NCBI RefSeq assembly: GCF_029852145.1
Contig: NC_079969.1
Location: forward strand, 12,122,465-12,186,464
DNA length: 64,000 nucleotides
DNA from: Microplitis mediator
Lineage: Eukaryota; Arthropoda; Insecta; Hymenoptera; Braconidae
Direction of reading: 5' to 3'
The stretch's first letter is position 1, and each line of letters starts with the position of its first letter. Below the pieces are notes generated by a model. It did no database searches, was not told the origin of the DNA, and worked only from the letters and a program-made list of their open reading frames with translations. Below, piece after piece: positions 1 through 12,639 of the stretch. The translations under genes and the position numbers were made by a program.

Positions 1-77
1 AAATTTATAACGTAATTAATAATGATTATTTTTTATTAATAATAATAAATTAATGTTATGGCACACTTCTTTTTTAG

Positions 78-382
78 ACCGCAATGATGATTGTAAATTA
101 GATTCTTTCCCGAATCCCAGATTATATTTCTCAAAGGATGAAAATGGTGAAGTACAAAAGAAAATTAAAAATATTAATATTAATTAATTGAATTTTATAC
201 TTACAGAAGAAGAACTCGAAAATCCATGCTGCTATTGTTTCAATGAGGAAGCTTCCATCCAGGTAAGAGGCTGCAATCATTTCATTGGATGCTATGCGTG
301 CTGGTTTGAAGCTTCAATTCGGTACAAAAAAAAAACGTGTCCCAAGTGCAGAGCCAATTACCAAAAAGTCAACATTTATTAA
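78..382 (+). CDS. C-terminal end of a RING-finger protein (partial, two exons)
   Basis: Two exons can be read: 78-146 (acceptor TTTTTAG, donor G|GTGAAG, phase 1) and 207-382 (acceptor TTACAG, stop TAA at 380-382). The second exon encodes a cysteine-rich end: a CxxC pair, then an H followed by CxxC, and a final CPKC. This is the spacing of a RING domain closing a protein, followed by a short hydrophobic tail. RING domains of this C-terminal type occur in MDM2-like and IAP-like E3 ubiquitin ligases; the GC-x-H-x3-C-x2-C layout and the CPxC-R-x8 tail recall MDM2, but the rest of the protein is left of the window. Expected role: ubiquitin transfer from an E2 to a substrate. The exon phases agree (phase 1 to phase 1), which supports the model. 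Family assignment beyond RING is uncertain. Confidence 0.6.
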
Positions 383-1887
<1,505 letters not shown>

Positions 1888-2119
1888 CCTATGTATGAGT
1901 GTATATAAATATAAATACTCCATATATAACTATATATGATTAGGCAAAATCATATTTTCCCGGGCAATGAATACGATATGGTATTAAGCATAATTTGCTG
2001 CAACAGCTGCTTGTTCCATATGAATCAAGTAATTATAGCATAAGTTTTTAGGGTCATCCAAAGTAGTAGCTGTTGAAATTGCTGGTGGCAGTGAGTTTCA
2101 AAAGGCACTACTTAATATC

Positions 2120-2670
2120 TAGGGGTGTGCGAATATTCGAATTTACGAATAATCTGAATTCAAACCAAATAATAAACTAATTATTAAATTAAAGAAGAAT
2201 TCGTAATCGTCGTAATTATCAACATTTTTTACTTCCCGCTAAGAAAATTGTAAATTTTAAAAAATTCGGAAAGTTTTTGGTTTCGGTCCGATTTTCGAAA
2301 ATCGAATTTCTAAGAGATCTTGCAGACTGTCTGACATGGAAAATTAAAAAAAATTTTGCTGTGTAGCATGTTTTATTTAATTTATGTAGAATTTTAGAAT
2401 CAAAATACGAAATTTACCTTTTCATTCCGGATATGACCGGATGACACTTTTTTACAATAAAATTTTTATTATTTAAGTAATGACTTCTATGAAAAAAATA
2501 TTCAAATTGAGTCGAATACACCCGAACAAGACAACTTTTCCATCGAAATCGATTAATTTAAGAGCACAAGACAATTATTTGAACTATTCGAATTAGTCGA
2601 ATATTCGATTCGAATTTCGAATCTATTACTATTGATTCGATTCGATTCGAATGATATTTGCACACCCCTA
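2120..2670. mobile_element. hAT-like MITE, 551 bp, with 8-bp target duplication
   Basis: Terminal inverted repeats start TAGGGGTGTGCGAATAT on the left and read TAGGGGTGTGCAAATAT inverted on the right, the style of hAT ends. The flanks are TTAATATC (2112-2119) and CTAATATC (2671-2678), an 8-bp duplication with one mismatch, the hAT target size. The interior has no transposase frame and is rich in TTCGAAT/ATTCGAA words near both ends. Non-autonomous. Confidence 0.8.
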
Positions 2671-2699
2671 CTAATATCACGAAAGATTGAAAGAGTGAA

Positions 2700-2865
2700 A
2701 CATTCAATCAAAATTACTCGGAATCGTTTCAAGCACCCGATTTAAATTTTGTAATCAGATTCAATCGGAAAATAATCATTTTTTTCCGATTAACTCAATC
2801 GGATTTAATCGGAAATTTCTGATTAAATCCACGATTAGAATTTTCTTTTTTTTTAATCAGATAAA
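2700..2865. repeat. Degenerate ATCGG-word TIR element
   Basis: Repeated AATCGGA/TCCGATT words with a right end reading TTTTAATCAGAT. It is a decayed member of the CCCTGATTAAAAA-ended family seen at 19150, 21212, 50517 and 58258. Confidence 0.5.
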
Positions 2866-3167
2866 GAAGCACATTTACTAAAGGCTTTAATAAGCTCCAT
2901 ATTAAACCTCTTTATGATACTAATTTCATTTTAGCCAACTCTTCTACTTATATTATTTATATCATTCATAATTATTTTAATAAGTACAATCTATCAACAT
3001 TCAAATTAATTCGACACTTTAATATACTGTTTTACCAACAACTGTTTTACACGAAATTTTATATACACAAGACTGTGAGGCGCTAATGAAGAGAGAAAAG
3101 TAACTAAGTTTACATCTATATGTTACATACAGGTGCCGAATTCTTTCACTACTAACCATCCTAATTA

Positions 3168-3367
3168 GGGCTGGGTCGTACTCAACAAATTCTCGAATTT
3201 TAGATTTCTATTAATTTATAAATTAATTATCATTACAGCGATTTTCTCAGTTTCCGAAAAAATACATAAGACGAACTTCCTCGAAAGATTTTCATCATTC
3301 GAGCACCATAAATATTTAAAAAGTAATTATAAATCTAAAATCCGGAAATTTGGTTAGTACTGCCCAC
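3168..3367. mobile_element. MITE, 200 bp, GGGCTGG/CAGTACT family, TA-flanked
   Basis: The left end (GGGCTGGGTCGTACTCAA) and the right end read inverted (GTGGGCAGTACTAACCAA) match over about 37 bp, ending in a shared TTTTAGATTT. TA lies at both borders (3166-3167 and 3368-3369). A second member is at 12732-12935. Confidence 0.7.
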
Positions 3368-3445
3368 TATATCACAAATATATGTGTTAATGTTGCTAAC
3401 AATTGGCAATTTTTTAAATTTTGGATTGAATAAATAAAATGTAAG

Positions 3446-5218
3446 TGTTCCGTCGAAAACGGAAGTCCGGAGACAATTGTCATCATAATAATATTTAAAA
3501 TTTAAAACATTTAAACCGGTCTCCATCTAGCGGTGTTAAAAACCATCTCGTCGCCAACTCGGGTCGCATCGCGAACGCGCGCGCTAAACATAGCGTCGGT
3601 TTCTCAGTGCATCTTCGTTGCACTCACGCCTTCAGTATATCTCTGTCGTTTGGGTGTCTGAATTTTTCCGTTCCGTCGAAACGATGACCCGGCGTCACCG
3701 CGTCTTTTCGTCAGTTGACCACAAGTCTTCACGCTGTCCACACTTACTGTGAACGTTCTTTTCGCTACATTGCCAAGCCAATATTAAAATTAATAATAAT
3801 TATTAATTATTTGATTATCAATTACGATTTCGTGCCATCGTGCCAAGATAAGTATTACTTAATACGGTTTCATAAGTTTTAATCATTATTTCGTAGAGTT
3901 TCACTAATATTTCGGGAATTGAATAAAGACCGGGTGTCGTATTACGTCGTAGTAAAAACAAGCCGGGACTTGTTGCGCGTGGGTCTCACCCATCAAACAT
4001 CGAATATTTAGTTGTGTTACTATTAATTATTCAATAGGATTGAATTCGGTATTTAATCTTAATATTCGTATTAATATTAAATAACAATCGATTCAAATAA
4101 TATTGAATATTTAATAATTATTATCTTACATTAAATTCCGTCAATTCATCGATCTATTCGTTTTACATCTTAATTACCTTGCAATAACAAGCATCAATAA
4201 TTATCATACCTACGTGATAATCTTAATACAAATAAAACTAAAAATTGATTTGTTCACGCTTTAATAATCAACGCATTTGGCCGTTGTCATATATATATCA
4301 TATATAACCTCATTCGTATCATAGCCACGTGCTAACAACAGCCATCAATCCAATTGATGAGAATTTAATTAACTGCAGTTAAATAATAGCCTCTGTTGCA
4401 AACAATAACAATAATAATTTAACGTCGTCATATTGTCTTTGGAATATCCCATTACAATTTTGACATCTCAATTCATATCACCGATCTGATCAATCGGTAA
4501 CATCGTCGCGACGCATATCATAACACAAACATCCCACAGTGGACTCTTACCATCGCATTAGTACCAAGTACTATTTAACTGTCCCACAGTGGACTCTTTA
4601 ACATCGCATTAGTACCAAGTACTATTTAACTGTCCCACAGTGGACTCTTTAACATCGCATTAGTACCAAGTACTATTTAACTGTCCCACAGTGGACTCTT
4701 ACCATCGCATTAGTACCAAGTACTATTTAACTGTCCCACAGTGGACTCCTTAACATCGCATTAGTACCAAGTACTATTCAACTGTCCCGCAGTGGACTCT
4801 CACCATCGTATTAGTACCAAGTACTATTTAACTGTTCCGCAGTGGACTCTCTATCATTACAGTACACATCAACACACACACACACACATACATACACACA
4901 CATCTCTATATTTCATTTTGTATCTATTGTTCAACGAGTTACCCTCATTCTCATTATCTTAACATTCTCAATCTTTTCACTGTACTTCTTCAAAGGGTTT
5001 TATGCCGTAGCGCTTTCCCTATTTTTTGGGTCAAAATATATTCTTCGATTTTGATATACCCAAACCACGAGTTTTATTAAATAATACCTGTCATATCCTA
5101 CCTATCGTTATAAGAAGTTAATTACATTCCAATCACTAATTTAATTTAATTTACAGGTAAATTTAGAATTTAAATATAAAATAAAAATAAAAAGAAAGGG
5201 AACATTTTCCCACAAACA
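3446..5218 (+). repeat. 5' LTR of the BEL/Pao-type element
   Basis: Starts TGTTCCGTCG, ends CACAAACA. The GC-rich, CpG-containing stretch at about 3540-3680 stands out from the AT-rich surroundings and is a plausible promoter part. A minisatellite (4532-4850) and a short CA run lie in its 3' half. A 70-aa open frame (4842-5054) recurs in both LTRs and is low complexity, not a gene. Confidence 0.9.
4532..4850. repeat. ~50-bp minisatellite inside the 5' LTR
   Basis: About six and a half copies of a 50-51 bp unit beginning CCCACAGTGGACTCTT and containing the near-palindrome TAGTACCAAGTACTA. Units differ by small indels (TTACC versus TTTAAC) and a few substitutions. Confidence 0.9.
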
Positions 5219-5240
5219 TTTTGGTGCCTCCTGTGAGGTA
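5219..5240 (+). promoter_or_regulatory. Putative primer-binding site
   Basis: Directly after the 5' LTR the sequence reads TTTTGGTGCCTCCTGTGAGG. A TGG beginning within a few bases of the LTR end is where a tRNA primer pairs, because tRNAs end in CCA. I could not assign the tRNA. Confidence 0.5.
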
Positions 5241-6081
5241 ACTCGATTGGACAATTAAAATATATTCAGAGAAAATATATTCAAATAAATATCAATAACA
5301 AGTGTGGATACAATTTGATTCAAAACGTCATTCATATATTACCGACCGTTGACACCGCCGCATCTGGAGGATCATCTGCAGTGAAATCCAGCTAAGTTCA
5401 AATTTTATTAAACATTTGTTTGCCATTGGCAGTATTTTTCATTCTTATCATTCATTCAATTCAACACTGATTCTATAATTTGATTTGATTTCAATTTAAT
5501 ATCATTTAATTCTTAGGACAATCGGATCACAATACTTAATTTTTGTCATAAATTTACTGAGTTTTTCAACTCATCATACACGAGTGAATCTTACTATTAA
5601 TATTTAATTATTCAATTTTAGTATATTTAATATTTGATTTCATTATATTTGAGTTATTGTCTCATTTCGGATTGAGCTGTGTAATTCTGGGATTACATCA
5701 ATTATTTGTCGCAAGACCATTTAATTGTTGCGATCAGTGAATTACTCAAGTCTTCGAAGTATCAAATAACTGGAGTATCTATTAAAATTAAAATTACTGA
5801 GTCGATTGACCATTCGGGTCCCGTCAATTATTTGATCTAAGGATCTTTTCATTGTCGTGATCATCGGGGTCACTCGATTACGTTAATTAATTACATTTAT
5901 AATTTGTTCGCGATAAATTGGGGATTTAGACTGTCTGATTCTTGGAATCGTCTCAATTGTTTGAATTAATCACTTAATTGTGGTGATTGGCGAGTCATAT
6001 ATTCGAATTCCTTTCAATTCTCTTATTATCAGTTAGACTCGATTTTCAATACCTGACCTTTGAATTTGTTTAATTGTTAAA
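5241..6081 (+). other. Long leader of the LTR element, no frame
   Basis: AT-rich untranslated leader between the primer-binding region and gag. I see no open frame or repeat of note, only many short variants of GAGT/TCAATTATTTG phrases. Confidence 0.5.
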
Positions 6082-7308
6082 ATGGTAAACACTAAGAACC
6101 CAACTGATCCAATACCGGAGGACGTGAATGTGACAAGGATTACGAAAAGACGTAATATACTGACACGGTACATAAACAAGTTAGCCGAAACAATAAACGC
6201 AAACGAAATATCCGATTTACATGCACAGCTACGATTTGAACGCATCCAAACTTGGTTCCGCGAATATGAAGATCTCGTTAACGACCTTATCGAGACACAA
6301 CCGGAGTCAGACGAGGCCGAACAGTTCGATGTAGTATCACACGCATACTACAGCATGCAAGAACACATCGCGAGACCTAGAGAAGACAGACCAACGCACA
6401 ACAGCACGACTATCGGAAATACGACTCAACCTGAAAAACAAACGCTACAAAGACTACCGGTACCGCAACTACCCACTTTTTCCGGAGACTACAACGAATG
6501 GTTATCCTTTGCAAATTTATTCACGAGCATTATCGATAAACGTGACGACATTTCTGACATCATAAAATTTCAATATTTAAAAACGAGTCTGAAGGGAGAG
6601 GCCGCGCAACGGATCATACATTTACAGGCTTCGGATGCCAATTATCAGGTGGCTTGGTCCATCCTTAAGGGAACCTATGAACTTAAGAGGGTATTGAGAA
6701 GCAAACACATCGGGGCGATATTTAATCTCAAAAAACCGGAAACGGCTAACCCAGCCACCCTTGGACATATACTCAACACTGTACGACAAAATTTAACATC
6801 CCTCGAAACTCTTAGATGCCCACCAAATCATGAATGCTTTATTTGGCACATCGAAAGGATTTTACCGGATCCCATTGCTGAAAAATGGCAGGATACTCTC
6901 AAACCGAACGATTCCCCTACTGTTGACGATATGTTCAAGTTTTTGGAAGCAACTATTTCGCGCATGCACACTAAATCCGTGTCTAATTCTAACAAGAGTA
7001 ATATTAATAAACGACCTTTTATCGATTCTTCAAATGAATCCAAGGCATGGAGAAACGTTGAAGGAAATCGCGTCTTTTTTACTGCATCAAAAAATTGTGA
7101 ATATTGTCAAGCCACAGAGCATTATTTATTTCAATGTAGAGAATTCGATAAATTAACTGTACCTAAACGATGGGAGTTCGTAAAACAACGTAACCTCTGT
7201 AGAAATTGTCTTAGCAAATATCATTCCCCGTGTACATCCGAGGCGCGCTGTAAACACTGTCAACGATTCCATCATTCAAAATTACATTCTTTGTGTCCAT
7301 CAAAATAG
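6082..7308 (+). CDS. gag: gag polyprotein, BEL/Pao type (408 aa)
   Basis: Single open frame from ATG (preceded by TTAAA) to TAG. Residues ~125-290 form the helical capsid-like region typical of Pao gag proteins (DUF1759-like), opening with a LPxFSGDYNEWLSF block and including a LKGEAAQRI block. The C-terminal third has three zinc-binding clusters: C-x2-C-x4-H-x4-C at 339-352, C-x2-C-x4-H-x2-C at 373-384, and a C-x2-C...H...C cluster at 390-405. In the family gag assembles a cytoplasmic particle that packages element RNA through these knuckles. The frame is intact with no stop or shift, although the element has lost pol. It lies downstream of a long leader and upstream of pol remnants, in the same orientation. 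Gag identity is firm; the superfamily is slightly less so. Confidence 0.88.
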   Translation: MVNTKNPTDPIPEDVNVTRITKRRNILTRYINKLAETINANEISDLHAQLRFERIQTWFREYEDLVNDLIETQPESDEAEQFDVVSHAYYSMQEHIARPREDRPTHNSTTIGNTTQPEKQTLQRLPVPQLPTFSGDYNEWLSFANLFTSIIDKRDDISDIIKFQYLKTSLKGEAAQRIIHLQASDANYQVAWSILKGTYELKRVLRSKHIGAIFNLKKPETANPATLGHILNTVRQNLTSLETLRCPPNHECFIWHIERILPDPIAEKWQDTLKPNDSPTVDDMFKFLEATISRMHTKSVSNSNKSNINKRPFIDSSNESKAWRNVEGNRVFFTASKNCEYCQATEHYLFQCREFDKLTVPKRWEFVKQRNLCRNCLSKYHSPCTSEARCKHCQRFHHSKLHSLCPSK

Positions 7309-8283
7309 AAGCGATTATAATCTTTGGATATGTGGAAGTAATCCATAATTTGGACTTTGTAATGTAGAATCCCATTGTTGTAAAGATTCAATTTCCATAA
7401 AGTCATTGAATACTTCCTTCCACGATCTTCATATAGGCTAGTTACGGATCGATATTGGGGGTCCCATGATGATTGATGGGATTCAGACGAATTCGTTTCT
7501 GTTGAAGAAGGAGAGATCCTTTGAAATTTTCTTCTTTTTCTTTTATTCTCTTCGTATTATTGGCTTTAGGATCCATTTTTGTTGTTGATGTTTCGAGATC
7601 ATTTGAAGAATTTGTCACTTCAGCAGAAGGAAATACCTTCTGCGAGTTTTCTCTCTTACAGTCCGGTAAATAAGAATTTGATCCATTTCCTTCGCTTTAC
7701 TTGAGTCGGGTATAGGAAATGACCGTGACTTCTCTCAAATATATTTCAAACGCATGATCGACTTCAATCTTTAACGTTCGAGGAAATAACTCCGTCAACC
7801 TTAGACATCGCGATTAGTTTAAACTATAAGCCTCTCTAGACTCTTACTACTGATCAACATGATGTCATAACTCTTTCTACTGTAGACATTCTAATCAGTA
7901 AAAATTACATCTCTACCTGATCCTGATTTATTTTCTGTACCAGATAATCCTCTACTTGGAGATTTCTCACCAAGGTTATCCAGAACGTCTGGAAGTGCTG
8001 ACAATTCGAGTATCTACATGGAATGCAAACGTCAAAAATGGAGCCATTACTGAGGTGCATCCAGGAAGCGACGGTGTCATACGAGTCGTCGGGGTCAAAC
8101 ATCACGAGGAATTTACACATGAAACACTCGGAGATTCTGTTCATTAATACCCAATACTTGAACTACTTAATAATAATTGCCATAAATTATTTAAAATTAT
8201 AACATATTGTAAACACTCATACACTATTTACACTACTTACACTACTCTCACTCATTCATATTCGCATCTCGCGGGCGGGAGCG
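7309..8283 (+). pseudogene. Remnants of pol from the LTR element
   Basis: After the gag stop the expected ~4-5 kb of protease, RT, RNase H and integrase is missing. A frame at about 8030-8147 reads TEVHPGSDGVIRVV, the conserved near-C-terminal block of BEL/Pao Pol (DUF5641 region), then continues out of frame to a stop. A weak integrase-like scrap may lie near 7440-7500. The rest shows no recognisable domain. A purine-rich GCGGGCGGGAGCG at 8271-8283, just before the 3' LTR, is the likely polypurine tract. Confidence 0.7.
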
Positions 8284-10056
8284 TGTTCCGTCGAAAACGG
8301 AAGTCCGGAGACAATTGTCATCATAATAATATTTAAAATTTAAAACATTTAAACCGGTCTCCATCTAGCGGTGTTAAAAACCATCTCGTCGCCAACTCGG
8401 GTCGCATCGCGAACGCGCGCGCTAAACATAGCGTCGGTTTCTCAGTGCATCTTCGTTGCACTCACGCCTTCAGTATATCTCTGTCGTTTGGGTGTCTGAA
8501 TTTTTCCGTTCCGTCGAAACGATGACCCGGCGTCACCGCGTCTTTTCGTCAGTTGACCACAAGTCTTCACGCTGTCCACACTTACTGTGAACGTTCTTTT
8601 CGCTACATTGCCAAGCCAATATTAAAATTAATAATAATTATTAATTATTTGATTATCAATTACGATTTCGTGCCATCGTGCCAAGATAAGTATTACTTAA
8701 TACGGTTTCATAAGTTTTAATCATTATTTCGTAGAGTTTCACTAATATTTCGGGAATTGAATAAAGACCGGGTGTCGTATTACGTCGTAGTAAAAACAAG
8801 CCGGGACTTGTTGCGCGTGGGTCTCACCCATCAAACATCGAATATTTAGTTGTGTTACTATTAATTATTCAATAGGATTGAATTCGGTATTTAATCTTAA
8901 TATTCGTATTAATATTAAATAACAATCGATTCAAATAATATTGAATATTTAATAATTATTATCTTACATTAAATTCCGTCAATTCATCGATCTATTCGTT
9001 TTACATCTTAATTACCTTGCAATAACAAGCATCAATAATTATCATACCTACGTGATAATCTTAATACAAATAAAACTAAAAATTGATTTGTTCACGCTTT
9101 AATAATCAACGCATTTGGCCGTTGTCATATATATATCATATATAACCTCATTCGTATCATAGCCACGTGCTAACAACAGCCATCAATCCAATTGATGAGA
9201 ATTTAATTAACTGCAGTTAAATAATAGCCTCTGTTGCAAACAATAACAATAATAATTTAACGTCGTCATATTGTCTTTGGAATATCCCATTACAATTTTG
9301 ACATCTCAATTCATATCACCGATCTGATCAATCGGTAACATCGTCGCGACGCATATCATAACACAAACATCCCACAGTGGACTCTTACCATCGCATTAGT
9401 ACCAAGTACTATTTAACTGTCCCACAGTGGACTCTTTAACATCGCATTAGTACCAAGTACTATTTAACTGTCCCACAGTGGACTCTTTAACATCGCATTA
9501 GTACCAAGTACTATTTAACTGTCCCACAGTGGACTCTTACCATCGCATTAGTACCAAGTACTATTTAACTGTCCCACAGTGGACTCCTTAACATCGCATT
9601 AGTACCAAGTACTATTCAACTGTCCCGCAGTGGACTCTCACCATCGTATTAGTACCAAGTACTATTTAACTGTTCCGCAGTGGACTCTCTATCATTACAG
9701 TACACATCAACACACACACACACACATACATACACACACATCTCTATATTTCATTTTGTATCTATTGTTCAACGAGTTACCCTCATTCTCATTATCTTAA
9801 CATTCTCAATCTTTTCACTGTACTTCTTCAAAGGGTTTTATGCCGTAGCGCTTTCCCTATTTTTTGGGTCAAAATATATTCTTCGATTTTGATATACCCA
9901 AACCACGAGTTTTATTAAATAATACCTGTCATATCCTACCTATCGTTATAAGAAGTTAATTACATTCCAATCACTAATTTAATTTAATTTACAGGTAAAT
10001 TTAGAATTTAAATATAAAATAAAAATAAAAAGAAAGGGAACATTTTCCCACAAACA
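8284..10056 (+). repeat. 3' LTR of the BEL/Pao-type element
   Basis: Same length (1773 bp) and apparently the same sequence as the 5' LTR, with its minisatellite at about 9370-9688. It ends CACAAACA, followed by the GTAAG target duplication. Confidence 0.9.
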
Positions 10057-10131
10057 GTAAGCGCTGATTAAAAAAAACGATTTGGAAAGATTAAAAAAAC
10101 AAAAACTTTATTAATACTTTCAATTGTTCTA

Positions 10132-11078
10132 CACGGAAAGAAAATTATGGGAAGTATTGCTATGCATTATGGGAATGGTTCCCATAATGGTATGGGAATA
10201 GTACCTATACTACTATAGAGATGGTTCCCATATATTATGGGAACCATTCCCATATCATTATGGGAACCATTCCCATAATGGTATGGGAATGATTCCCATA
10301 CTATTATGGGAATGATTCCCATACTATTATGGGAATGGTTCCCATATTGGTATAAGAACTATTCCTATAATATTATGGGAACTATTCCCATAATGTTATG
10401 GGAACCATCACTATAATATCACTAAATTTTTTTTTTTGCACAATAGTGTAGAAATTTCCCAAATTTTGAATTTTCTTGAATGTTTTGTGCTGACAAAAAA
10501 TTCTTGTTAAAAACTTTAATGTTTTTTTGCCAAATACGATTTTTCTTTTCAATGTTTGAATTTTTGTTTTTATGTTTAATAATATTTCTGTGTATTGTAG
10601 AAGTGATTACCACACTTCTTTAAATTAATTTTTTCATGATAATATGGGAACCATTCCCATAATATTATAGGAATGGTTCCTATAATAGTATAAGAACTAT
10701 TCCCATAATACTATGGGAATGATTCCCATAATGGTATAGGAACCATTCCAATTGCATTATGGGAATCATTCCCATAATATTATGGGAATAGTTCCCATAC
10801 TATTATAGGAACCATTCCCATAAATTATAGGAATGATTCCCATAATATTATAGAAAGTATTCCTATAAATTATAGGAACCATTCCTATAATTATAGGAAC
10901 TATTCCTATAGTGTTATGGGTATCATTCCCATAATTATAGGAACTATTCCTATAATTATGGGAAACATTCCTATAATTATAGGAACCGCTCCCATAATTT
11001 ATGGTCATAATTCCTATTATGGTATAGGAAAAAATTTCACAAAATTATGGGAACAGCTGCCATAATTTTCTTTCCGTG
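10132..11078. mobile_element. MITE filled with ATGGGAAT/ATTCCCAT words, TA-flanked
   Basis: The ends read CACGGAAAGAAAATTATGG and its inverse, with TA on both sides (10130-10131, 11079-11080). Nearly all of the interior is a degenerate array of ATGGGAATGATTCCCATA-like palindromes, each 20-25 bp. Only 10420-10630 is ordinary sequence. The related copy at 39781-41090 shows the site without this insertion. A minus-strand open frame at 10766-11008 is a by-product of the array. Confidence 0.85.
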
Positions 11079-11461
11079 TATAAAGTTTAAATCTTCCTAA
11101 TTATTAAGCATTAAATCCTTATGAAAAGTTCCAAATCACTTGTTATTCAATAATTTGGGGAGATTTTAAGTTATTCAATTTTCTAAATACTTGACATTAA
11201 TTTTTAATCACTAAATAATAGTCGACTTTCGAAAGTCGACTTTCAACAAATAGGATATCCTATTTGTTGAAAGACTAGGGACGATTCGAAAAAAATAATA
11301 ATTAAATTACATTTTATTTGGAAAATTCAGAAGAATTAAAAAATATTACAATTTTAAAATACTTTGAAACTTTTTTAATGGTTATACAACACTACAATTT
11401 CGATTCATGGAGAGATTGAAAAAATACTAAATTTTTTTGAGTACTTCTAAATTCTTTTAAG

Positions 11462-12192
11462 GGAGGAAGCTGGTCTGAAATATAAAAGAAAAGAGCATAT
11501 TTTTGTGATTTTTATTTTTCTGAGTACCCGCTTTATTAACATTCTTAAAATTCGAGACATTATTAAGCATCATTTCAAGAATGTTCTGCAAAAATTTTCA
11601 TAAAAAAATATTGAAAAATAAGCCAGTGGTAGTGGGGAGAATCGAATCATTTAAAAAAAAAGTTTCCATGCGCTAGGCAAGATAACTCATGACTGCTTCA
11701 TCTGAAATCAAAAAGCTAAAAAGATTTCTTGACTACATAAGTTTATCTTGGATTTGAACGAAGAAATATACAAAATATTCATTTTTGAATTTTTGGTAAA
11801 GGTGCAATCAAAAAACTCTGATTTTTACCAAAAAATAAAAAATAAGTATTTATTGAAAAAAAAAAAAAAATCCTTTGTTCAATTCCAAGATAAACTTATG
11901 CACTCAAGAAATCTTTTTGGCTTTTTAATTTAAGATGAAGCAGTCATGAATGAGTTATCCTGCCTACCGCATGGAGATTTTTTTTTAAAATGACTCGGTT
12001 CCACCCACTACCACTGACTTATTTTTCAATACTTTTCAATACTTTTTTATGAAAATTTAGCAGAAAATTCTTAATTTGATGCTTAACAATGTCACAAATT
12101 TTAAGAATTTGAATAATGAAGGTACTCTGAAAAAAAAAATTACAAAAATATGCTCTTTTTTTTTTATATCTCAGACTCTTTTCCTCCCCTTA
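11462..12192. repeat. Imperfect foldback (arms ~340 bp)
   Basis: Left arm phrases (GGTCTGAAATATAAAA, then GCCAGTGGTAGTGGGGAGAA, then GCTAGGCAAGATAACTCATG) return inverted on the right. The loop is an A-rich stretch around 11810-11875. Transcription would give a long hairpin RNA. The same foldback, with one arm shortened, is at about 40070-40680. Confidence 0.8.
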
Positions 12193-12639
12193 AATCACTA
12201 AGTAATAGATAGATCTTATTTTTTAGCAAAATTTGAAACGATTTGAAATCATTAAAGTTCGTGAATACTTTTGAACAACTTTTAATGACTAAATAATTGT
12301 GAAATTTTGATTCCTAGAGAGATTTATAATGATTCAAAAGTACTTAATCTTTTTCAATACTTCAAAATAGTTTTTAATCACAAAAAAAATTTTTCTAATC
12401 GGTAAAACTTTTTAATTTTTATTGAGAATTCAGAAAGATTAAAAAACATTAAAATTTTTTAAAAATCTTTTCTAACCATTTTTCTTAATCATAGAATAAA
12501 AATTAAAAATGCGTAGTCGGATAATCAAGAAATTAGTACGCGCATTTTTTCAGTTTCATTATTTTAAATAACTAATTTATTTATTTAAAATTTATAAATT
12601 TTACTCGTCTTCCAGTGTAACCAACATCATTTTTTTAGG

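Larger units (their letters stand above)
3446..10056 (+). mobile_element. BEL/Pao-type LTR retrotransposon, complete insertion with pol deleted
   Basis: Two 1773-bp direct repeats, each starting TG and ending CA, bracket a 3065-bp interior. The insertion is flanked by a perfect 5-bp duplication GTAAG (3441-3445 and 10057-10061). I noticed no difference between the two LTRs in the stretches compared, including the minisatellite inside them, so the insertion looks recent. The interior carries a primer-binding-like start, one full gag frame (6082-7308) and then less than 1 kb with only scraps of pol. It cannot move without a helper element. The BEL/Pao call rests on the gag type, the residual pol C-terminus and the 5-bp duplication. 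Confidence 0.9.
10062..12492. mobile_element. Composite TIR element, copy 1 (nested MITE plus foldback)
   Basis: The left end reads GCTGATTAAAAAAAACGATT and the right end, inverted, reads ATGATTAAGAAAAATGGTTA, the CCCTGATTAAAAA-type ends. Between them are a nested 947-bp MITE (10132-11078) and an imperfect foldback (about 11462-12192). The backbone is full of AATACTT/GATTC-like phrases. It is the inverted counterpart of 39781-41090, which lacks the nested MITE. No transposase frame. Confidence 0.75.

Noticed and set aside
4532..4850. CRISPR-like array of ~50-bp direct repeats
   Set aside because: Units are contiguous tandem copies without unique spacers, lie inside both LTRs of a retrotransposon in a eukaryotic genome, and have no cas genes nearby.
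4842..5054. 70-aa open frame present twice (also 9680-9892)
   Set aside because: Identical because it lies in the two LTRs; low-complexity TH repeat and no known domain.
10766..11008. 80-aa Tyr/Asn/Gly-repeat open frame on the minus strand
   Set aside because: Direct product of the ATGGGAAT palindrome array.
11748..11933. 61-aa open frame recurring at 40203-40385
   Set aside because: Part of the duplicated foldback, Lys-rich and low complexity; present twice only because the element is.
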